This document shows, one piece after another, positions 58,859 through 64,000 of a DNA stretch of 64,000 nt (the stretch's first letter is position 1; each line of letters starts with the position of its first letter). The position numbers and the translations under genes are program-made. Origin of the DNA: an uncultured Lachnospiraceae bacterium (GTDB taxonomy: Bacteria > Bacillota > Clostridia > Lachnospirales > Lachnospiraceae); assembly GCA_946558465.1 (NCBI GenBank), contig CAMNTM010000002.1:272235-336234 (forward strand), written 5' to 3'. Below the pieces are notes generated by a model. It made no database searches and was not told where the DNA came from. It was given only the letters and a program-made list of their open reading frames with translations.

Positions 58859-59496
58859 AGTAATAGCATTTCCTCCGTCAGAGCTTTTAATTCTTCTGCC
58901 GCCCTTCTGATATCCGGCTGTGCAAAAAGGGCGCTGATAACTGCAATTCCACAAATGCCGCTCCCTGAAAGATTCCGGACATTGCTTTTTGTAATTCCTC
59001 CGATTGCGATGACCGGAATGTCGACAGCGCTGCAGATAGCCTGAAGCATCTCATAATTTACCTCGTCTGCATCTGCTTTTGAGTCTGTATGAAATACCGC
59101 CCCCACGCCAAGATAGTCCGCTCCCATCTTTTCCGCAAGGAGCGCCTGCTCCTCCGTCTGAACGGATACTCCGATAATCTTGTCCGGCCCAAGTCTCTTT
59201 CTTACATCCTCAGCCTCCATATCGCTCTGGCCCACATGAACGCCGTCTGCATCTGCTTCTTCTGCAATTTTTACATTGTCATTAATTACGAAGGGAACCC
59301 CGTATTTCTGACATAATTGTTTAATTTCTTCTGCTTCCTTAAGAAAATTTTCATTGTCAAGCTCCTTCTCTCTAAGCTGTACAAAGGTGGCTCCTCCGTC
59401 AAGCGCCTGCTCAACCTGATGATGCAAGGTATCTCCGTTAAGCCAGCTCCTGTCTGTCACCGCATACAGCAGAAGGTCTTTTTTACCGCACTTCAT
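58855..59496 (-). CDS. thiE: Thiamine-phosphate synthase
   Basis: 213 residues from MKCGKKDLLLYAVTDRSWLN. GATFVQLREKELDNENFLKE, VPFVINDNVKIAEEADADGV, HVGQSDMEAEDVRK and the phosphate loop AIGGITKSNV are present. Joins HMP-PP to thiazole phosphate. AAGGAG precedes 59496. Confidence 0.95.
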   Translation of the reverse strand: MKCGKKDLLLYAVTDRSWLNGDTLHHQVEQALDGGATFVQLREKELDNENFLKEAEEIKQLCQKYGVPFVINDNVKIAEEADADGVHVGQSDMEAEDVRKRLGPDKIIGVSVQTEEQALLAEKMGADYLGVGAVFHTDSKADADEVNYEMLQAICSAVDIPVIAIGGITKSNVRNLSGSGICGIAVISALFAQPDIRRAAEELKALTEEMLLL

Positions 59497-60304
59497 ATCT
59501 GGCTCCTTCTTCCAATATCTTTTCATTCATATGGCAGACTGCGTCAATAATCCGGTTCCGGTAGGAAGCGTTACCCTCACCTTCCTGCATGCGCTCCCAG
59601 GCAAGCTCGCCTGCAAGTCCCATTGCAGAGACTGCCGCCGCAGAAGCCTCCAGCTTATTCTCCGGATTTGCCGCCAGAAATGCCGTCATCATACCGGAGA
59701 GCTGACAGCCGGTTCCGGTAATTTTTCCCATTTCTTCACGTCCGTTTCGGATAACATAGCAGGATTTTCCGTCGCTTACCAAATCAACAGCACCTGTGAC
59801 AGCTGCAATACAGCCCGCCTGCCTCGCAAAACCTTTCACAAATGCAACTGCCGAATCAAGGTTTTCCTCTGTCACAGCGTCGGCAGCATCCGCATCTACC
59901 CCCTTTGTCGTTCCGCTCCCCGATGCCAGTGTCTTAATCTCCGAGATATTTCCACGAATAACGTCAAAACCGACTTCCTTCATAAGCTTCACAGCCGTAT
60001 TCGTTCGAAGCGCGCTCGCCCCGGCGCCTACCGGGTCGAGAAGCAACACATGCCCCATGGACCTGGCCTTCCTTCCTGCCCTGAACATCCCCTCAATGCT
60101 CCGCTGATTCAACGTACCGATATTGATGTTGAGTCCTCCGCATATAGAAGTAATATCCTCCACATCCTCCGGCTCGTCCGACATAATCGGACTGGCCCCG
60201 CAGGCAAGCAGAATATTTGCAACATCATTCACCGTCACATAATTCGTGATATTGTGCACAAGCGGCGCGGCTGTCCTCACATTTTTGATACAATTTCCAA
60301 ACAT
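59483..60304 (-). CDS. thiM: Hydroxyethylthiazole kinase
   Basis: 273 residues from MFGNCIKNVRTAAPLVHNIT. NYVTVNDVANILLACGASPI, MSDEPEDVEDI and KITGTGCQLSGMMTAFL are ThiM signatures. Salvages thiazole. AAGGAGG precedes 60304; a longer frame would run through the palindromic repeat, so that is rejected. First gene of the salvage operon thiM-thiE-HAD-thiD. Confidence 0.96.
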   Translation of the reverse strand: MFGNCIKNVRTAAPLVHNITNYVTVNDVANILLACGASPIMSDEPEDVEDITSICGGLNINIGTLNQRSIEGMFRAGRKARSMGHVLLLDPVGAGASALRTNTAVKLMKEVGFDVIRGNISEIKTLASGSGTTKGVDADAADAVTEENLDSAVAFVKGFARQAGCIAAVTGAVDLVSDGKSCYVIRNGREEMGKITGTGCQLSGMMTAFLAANPENKLEASAAAVSAMGLAGELAWERMQEGEGNASYRNRIIDAVCHMNEKILEEGARYEVR

Positions 60305-60320
60305 AATAGCCTCCTTTTCT

Positions 60321-60366
60321 TTAATTGGGGACGGGGTAAAACGAGTTTTACCCCGTCCCCAATTAA
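60321..60366. repeat. Perfect 46-bp palindrome, REP-like copy 2
   Basis: TTAATTGGGGACGGGGTAAA (start of a 22-base arm) pairs without mismatch with 60345-60366 around a 2-base centre. It lies in the leader between the riboswitch terminator and thiM. Confidence 0.8.
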
Positions 60367-60408
60367 AAATGCCCTGTCCCTTTTTGAAACCGTCCAACTT
60401 CTCCGCAG

Positions 60409-60447
60409 GAAAAATAAGCGGACATACCAGGTAATGGTACATCCGCT
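60409..60447 (-). terminator. Expression-platform terminator of the TPP riboswitch
   Basis: AGCGGA and TACC segments of 60417-60428 pair with GGTA and TCCGCT of 60436-60447, followed on the minus strand by TTATTTTT. Directly 3' of the aptamer. Confidence 0.75.
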
Positions 60448-60464
60448 CAGCTTACGAATCTTAC

Positions 60465-60552
60465 ATCCCTACGTTGGCATTATCCAAATCAGGTTCCCGG
60501 GTCGAGACAGTTCTAAGTCTCCTCTCAGCCTGCTCCTGCAAGCTCCCCGTCT
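60465..60552 (-). promoter_or_regulatory. TPP riboswitch (THI box)
   Basis: Minus strand contains GACGGGGAGC at the 5' side, GCTGAGAGGAG, ACCTGATTTGGATAATGCCA and ACGTAGGGA, the conserved thi-box blocks in the right order. With TPP bound, the terminator at 60409 would form and shut off thiM-thiE-HAD-thiD. Confidence 0.95.
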
Positions 60553-60669
60553 TATTCTGTTACAACTACAATTATACTACAAGATGTTCTTTTTTCAAGA
60601 GGTATTTATCGTGCATCTTATACAAATCTGTATAATTCCATTAGAGAACATATAGAGAGATACCATATA

Positions 60670-60953
60670 TAAAGAATGAGTGAGAAGCCTTTGACCTCTC
60701 ACCCAACATCTCATAAAAAACCAGGCTACATCATTATAAAATTTTCGGCAGCTTTTTACGCAAATGAGCTAATCTAGCATAGACAGCCCCCTGCCGTCAA
60801 ATGCACGAGCGGGGCAGTCTCTTTTGTGGAGTAATCCTGCATTTTCAGCAGAATATTCTCCAAAATCGCTTGTCCACCGATAAAAACGACAAAAGAAAAA
60901 TCGCAAACGTATCAATCAAAAACTCAAAATAAAAATTACAGAGGTTTAAGGCG
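60670..60953. other. Gene-free stretch, mobile-element debris
   Basis: No credible coding frame. It contains a hairpin-like GACAGCCCC...GGGGCAGTC pair (about 60781-60819) and an A-rich part before the TnpV remnant, consistent with remains of a transposon. Confidence 0.35.
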
Positions 60954-61124
60954 ATGAAAAAGACAATTTTTGAGGAAACGGGCGACACTTATACACAGGT
61001 TGGGGATTAAAGTGTGACCAGACAATTAAAGACAGACAATCAACTTGAACGAGTTCAAAAAATGAACAATATTCGTAATAGAGCAATGGAAATTTTAAAC
61101 ATAGAAATCATTTTCGCACAATAG
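60954..61124 (+). pseudogene. TnpV remnant with internal deletion
   Basis: ATG at 60954 opens MKKTIFEETGDTYTQVGD then a stop. After a gap the frame gives TRQLKTDNQLERVQKMNNIR and NRAMEILNIEIIFAQ, the two ends of TnpV proteins found on Tn4451/Tn6218-type elements. The middle (roughly 60 residues) is deleted. AGAGG precedes the start. Confidence 0.65.
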
Positions 61125-61126
61125 AT

Positions 61127-61158
61127 TGGCGGCAGAGAAAATCTCTGTCGCTTTTTTA
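61127..61158 (+). terminator. Terminator after TnpV remnant
   Basis: GCGGCAGAGA and TCTCTGTCGC arms with an AAA loop, then TTTTTT. Confidence 0.75.
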
Positions 61159-61263
61159 ATATTTTATCAAGCGATATTTTGTCATGTGGCTCATCTTGAA
61201 GTCTGCCAAAAATATGTTATAATATATTAAAATATGCTTTTACATATTTTTAGGAGGATAAAC

Positions 61264-61812
61264 ATGGAAAACCTAAATATAGGGAAAAAATTAAAAATCG
61301 CTCGTCAGTGTAGAGATATGACCTTGGATGAGTTGGCAGAAGTGACGGGCGTCAGTAAGCCGATGCTTGGTCAAATTGAGAGAGGACAATCCTCGCCGAC
61401 GGTCACAACTCTTTGGAAAATTTCAACTGGTATGAAAATACCGTTTTCGTCCTTTTTACAGAAGCAAGGGAGCGAATACACAATAGTTGATTTGCAAGAA
61501 CAGGATGTACTATTAGAGGAAAATGGTTTAATGAAAGTATATACGCTTTTTGCTTTTGACCCTATTCGCAGTTGTGAAACATTTTTTATTGAATTTGAAT
61601 CTGGATGCGAACATAAGTCTGACAAACATAACGATGGTGTTGAAGAATACATTTTTGTTACTCACGGAAAGTTGGATATGGTTTTGAATGGAACAGAGAT
61701 TACATTAGGAGAAAAACAGGCAGTCCGATTTGAAGCTAATGTTCCACATTCGTATGTGAACCCCTATAAAGACACCTGCAATATTTATAATTTTATATTT
61801 TATAAGGAATGA
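61264..61812 (+). CDS. XRE-cupin transcriptional regulator
   Basis: 182 residues from MENLNIGKKLKIARQCRDMT. N-terminal XRE helix-turn-helix (LDELAEVTGVSKPMLGQIER) and C-terminal cupin (GVEEYIFVTHGKLDMVLNGT, VPHSYVNP) with His/Glu ligands. TAGGAGG precedes 61264. Its stop overlaps the next start region, so it is coupled with the MBL hydrolase and probably controls it. Ligand unknown. Confidence 0.88.
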   Translation: MENLNIGKKLKIARQCRDMTLDELAEVTGVSKPMLGQIERGQSSPTVTTLWKISTGMKIPFSSFLQKQGSEYTIVDLQEQDVLLEENGLMKVYTLFAFDPIRSCETFFIEFESGCEHKSDKHNDGVEEYIFVTHGKLDMVLNGTEITLGEKQAVRFEANVPHSYVNPYKDTCNIYNFIFYKE

Positions 61813-61823
61813 GAGGATTGGGA

Positions 61824-62702
61824 ATGTTTGAATTAATTCAAGTCGGTGAAAGAAGTTATTACATAAACTGCCCTGCAAAAATCGGGATTTATAAGCCAGA
61901 TGATACAGATGTCTATCTGATAGACAGTGGAAATGATAAGGATGCAGGCAGAAAAGTCCGCAAAATACTGAGTGAAAATGGATGGAACCTAAAAGGGATT
62001 ATCAACACACACTCGAATGCAGACCACATTGGAGGAAACAAGTATTTACAGCAACAGACAGGATGTAAAATATTTGCAGACGGCATTGAAGCAGCATTTA
62101 CAAGGCATCCTATTTTGGAGCCGTCATTTCTGTATGGCGGATACCCTTGCAAAGATTTAAGACATAAATTTTTGCTTGCGTCTGAAAGTGATGTCAGTGA
62201 GATTACGGACTCCGACTTTCCAAAAGAATTAAAGGTTATTCCATTGCACGGGCATTTTTTTGATATGATTGGCATCCGTACACCAGACGATGTTATGTTT
62301 CTTGCTGACTGTATCAGCAGTAAAAGCACTTTGGAAAAATATCAGATTACTTTTATTTATGATGTTGCTGAATATCTAAATACATTGGATAAAGTTGAAT
62401 CTATGAAAGCTGCGATGTTCGTGCCTGCCCATTCTGATGTAACAAGCGACATCACAGGCATAGTGCAGCTCAACCGTCAAAAAGTATTTGATATATCAAA
62501 TAACATACAATCCATCTTAAAAACACCTATGTGCTTTGAAGAACTCTTAAAGCAGCTTTTTGATGAATATGGGCTGGTAATGAATTTTGAACAGTATGTT
62601 TTGGCAGGGAGTACCGTGCGTTCTTACCTGTCATGGTTAAAAGATAATGAAAAAATAAAGGCTGTTTTTACCGATAATTTGTTATTGTGGAGCAGCTTAT
62701 AA
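61824..62702 (+). CDS. MBL-fold metallo-hydrolase
   Basis: 292 residues from MFELIQVGERSYYINCPAKI. Fold markers VYLIDSGNDKDAGRK and INTHSNADHIGGNKYLQQ. The usual HxHxDH reads HSNADH here, with Asn in place of the second His; later Asp/His are in MFLADCISSK and VPAHSD. Thus one zinc ligand may be missing. Starts could also be at 61809. Substrate unknown. Confidence 0.82.
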   Translation: MFELIQVGERSYYINCPAKIGIYKPDDTDVYLIDSGNDKDAGRKVRKILSENGWNLKGIINTHSNADHIGGNKYLQQQTGCKIFADGIEAAFTRHPILEPSFLYGGYPCKDLRHKFLLASESDVSEITDSDFPKELKVIPLHGHFFDMIGIRTPDDVMFLADCISSKSTLEKYQITFIYDVAEYLNTLDKVESMKAAMFVPAHSDVTSDITGIVQLNRQKVFDISNNIQSILKTPMCFEELLKQLFDEYGLVMNFEQYVLAGSTVRSYLSWLKDNEKIKAVFTDNLLLWSSL

Positions 62703-62717
62703 TCGGGAGGAAATCAT

Positions 62718-63097
62718 ATGTCCATTGAAAAAGTAAAAGCATATTTCAAAACAAAGGGAATTGACGGAAGAATACAGGAATAGGAGAAAAGGTGATACTG
62801 ATTGTTGCTGCGGGTGATACTAAGATTGATAATGCAAAATATAAAGCACATTTTGGAACAAAAGCAAAAATGTTGTCTTTCGATGAAACCGAGCCTTTGA
62901 TTGGACACGCTGTTGGAGGTGTCTGCCCCTTTGCTGTAAATGAAGATGTGGAGGTTTATTTAGACATATCGCTGAAACGCTTCCATATTGTATTTCCTGC
63001 GTGTGGCAGTTCCAATAGTGCGGTTGAGCTTTCAATAGAGGAATTAGAAGAATATTCTGATTTTATAAAATGGATTGATGTTTGCAAAATATTGTGA
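62718..63097 (+). pseudogene. YbaK/EbsC-type prolyl-tRNA editing protein, internal deletion
   Basis: ATG at 62718 (after GGGAGG) opens MSIEKVKAYFKTKGIDGRIQ and stops. The family then resumes in another frame, GEKVILIVAAGDTKIDN, KYKAHFGTKAKMLSFDETEP, IGHAVGGVCPFAV (the conserved GG-x-CPFG-like loop) to the normal end. About 30 residues, including part of the substrate pocket, are gone. A downstream start at 62792 could give a 101-residue product, but without the N-terminal half of the fold. Confidence 0.7.
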
Positions 63098-63231
63098 TGA
63101 GAAGGAAACAGAGGGCTTATTCCTCTGTTTCTTCCTTTGCCTTACACTTTTGTGATTTTTCAAAATGAAGATATCTTACAAGAAACCGGCAGATATTCTG
63201 AGTATAATACAGGGTGTTAGGAGGTATTGCC

Positions 63232-64000
63232 ATGCAAAAAGAAGTACGAACAGTCTGCTATGATGACGATTTACATCTTGAGGCATATCGTTTTGAGGGA
63301 ATCGTACAGCCGTTTCCAAATCACTTTCACGACTACTATGTGATTGGCTTTATAGAAGCAGGGACACGCTGCTTATCCTGCAAAAATAAGGAATATACGA
63401 TAAGTTACGGAAATATCCTTTTGTTTAATCCAAACGATAATCACAGTTGTGTCCAGTGTGACGGCGGAACGCTTGATTACAGAGGCTTGAATATTCCAAA
63501 AGAAACAATGTTGTCATTAGCAGAAGAAATAACAGGACAAAGAGTATTGCTTGGTTTTTCGGAAAATGTCATTAAAAGCGATGAGCTAAATCATTATCTC
63601 CATTCTTTGCATCAGATAATTATGGACGGCGGGGCAGAGTTCGAAAAAGAAGAAATGCTCCTTTTCCTTATTTCATTACTTATCGAACAATACGGACAAC
63701 CTTTTGAAAACTGTATTCCAGAGTGCAGCGAAGAAATAGAAAATACCTGCATATTTATGTCAGAACATTTTGCAGAGCATATCACACTCAATAACCTCTG
63801 TAAATTCAGCGGTCTTAGTAAATCAACATTGCTCCGTGCGTTTACCAAGTCAAAGGGAGTTACGCCATATAGGTATCTTCAAACAATACGGATAGGCAAA
63901 GCAAAGGAACTGTTGGAGGAAGGCGTATTTTCGGTTGACGCCGCTATACAGACAGGTTTTTCAGACCAGAGCCACTTTTCAAATTTTTTTAATATGTTTA
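63232..64000 (+). CDS. AraC-family regulator (cut by window end)
   Basis: 256 codons seen, open at the right edge. N-terminal cupin-like sensor (FPNHFHDYYVIGFIEAGTRC, GNILLFNPNDNHSC) and C-terminal double helix-turn-helix (ITLNNLCKFSGLSKSTLLRA, AIQTGFSDQSHFSNFF). TTAGGAGG precedes the ATG. Likely activates a nearby efflux or amino-acid export gene, beyond view. Confidence 0.88.
   Translation, partial: MQKEVRTVCYDDDLHLEAYRFEGIVQPFPNHFHDYYVIGFIEAGTRCLSCKNKEYTISYGNILLFNPNDNHSCVQCDGGTLDYRGLNIPKETMLSLAEEITGQRVLLGFSENVIKSDELNHYLHSLHQIIMDGGAEFEKEEMLLFLISLLIEQYGQPFENCIPECSEEIENTCIFMSEHFAEHITLNNLCKFSGLSKSTLLRAFTKSKGVTPYRYLQTIRIGKAKELLEEGVFSVDAAIQTGFSDQSHFSNFFNMF

Noticed and set aside
59483..60442. 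ThiM with a 46-residue N-terminal extension
   Set aside because: The extra residues are encoded by the palindromic repeat and the riboswitch terminator; AAGGAGG precedes the ATG at 60304.
59531..60655. 374-codon + strand frame across thiM and the riboswitch
   Set aside because: Antisense to thiM and the TPP aptamer, with no start signal; it exists because stops are rare in that frame.

Overview
The window looks like the chromosome of a low-GC, Gram-positive gut Clostridia, probably a Lachnospiraceae member. The evidence is the strong AGGAGG-type ribosome binding sites, a Firmicutes-type L13 leader, a TPP riboswitch, and gene families such as TIGR04076, TnpV and an Lsa/CplR-like ABC-F protein. 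No rRNA, intact tRNA or CRISPR array was seen. All homology calls come from reading the sequence, without database searches.

Layout. (1) 1-1.9 kb: an ABC-F ribosome-protection gene behind a leader with a promoter, a 7-codon peptide and terminator-like hairpins, which suggests antibiotic-induced attenuation. (2) 2-9 kb, minus strand: a LacI-controlled operon with an M24 peptidase-like protein, a TIGR04076 protein, an SsuABC-like importer and an amidohydrolase. (3) 9-10.2 kb: decayed defence genes, namely a broken DpnI-family endonuclease, a fragment of a zeta-toxin kinase, and a truncated ToxN/AbiQ toxin whose promoter, pseudoknot-forming antitoxin RNA and terminator are still recognisable. 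(4) 10.2-11.05 kb: a DUF4160/DUF2442 pair between two att-like repeats. (5) 11.06-48.27 kb: a prophage inserted at the 3' end of rpsI. (6) 48.3-49.4 kb: rpsI-rplM with an L13 leader. (7) 49.4-64 kb: MATE exporter, GH13 enzyme, a ruined alpha-galactosidase/manA locus with its surviving LacI regulator, a nucleoside salvage cluster, a thi operon under a TPP riboswitch, a TnpV remnant, a cupin regulator with an MBL hydrolase, a deleted YbaK gene and an AraC regulator cut by the window edge.

The prophage is a siphovirus with HK97-type capsid. On the minus strand, in transcription order, it carries replication and accessory genes (SSB, HUH Rep, VRR nuclease, ParA, methyltransferase, ParB), HNH, terminases, portal, protease, capsid, connectors, tail genes including a -1 frameshift chaperone pair, tape measure, baseplate, a diversity-generating retroelement (DGR), and lysis genes. 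Immunity genes and the integrase are at the right end next to rpsI.

The DGR is the highlight. A receptor-binding-type protein with a C-type lectin/FGE fold ends in a 120-bp variable repeat. Avd, a 120-bp template repeat and a reverse transcriptase follow. All 14 TR/VR differences fall at template adenines and change 11 residue positions at most (10 observed changes). A perfect 8-bp-stem, 4-nt-loop hairpin lies just past the target gene, as in Bordetella phage BPP-1. The template lies inside an open frame that couples avd to the RT.

Other signals that ordinary gene calls miss: a short antisense RNA with repeated 11-mers upstream of rep; a strand-biased word (GACTGCTGCCG) repeated through the early region in all three reading frames; a shortened tRNA-like element; and several palindromic or MITE-like repeats in the host DNA.
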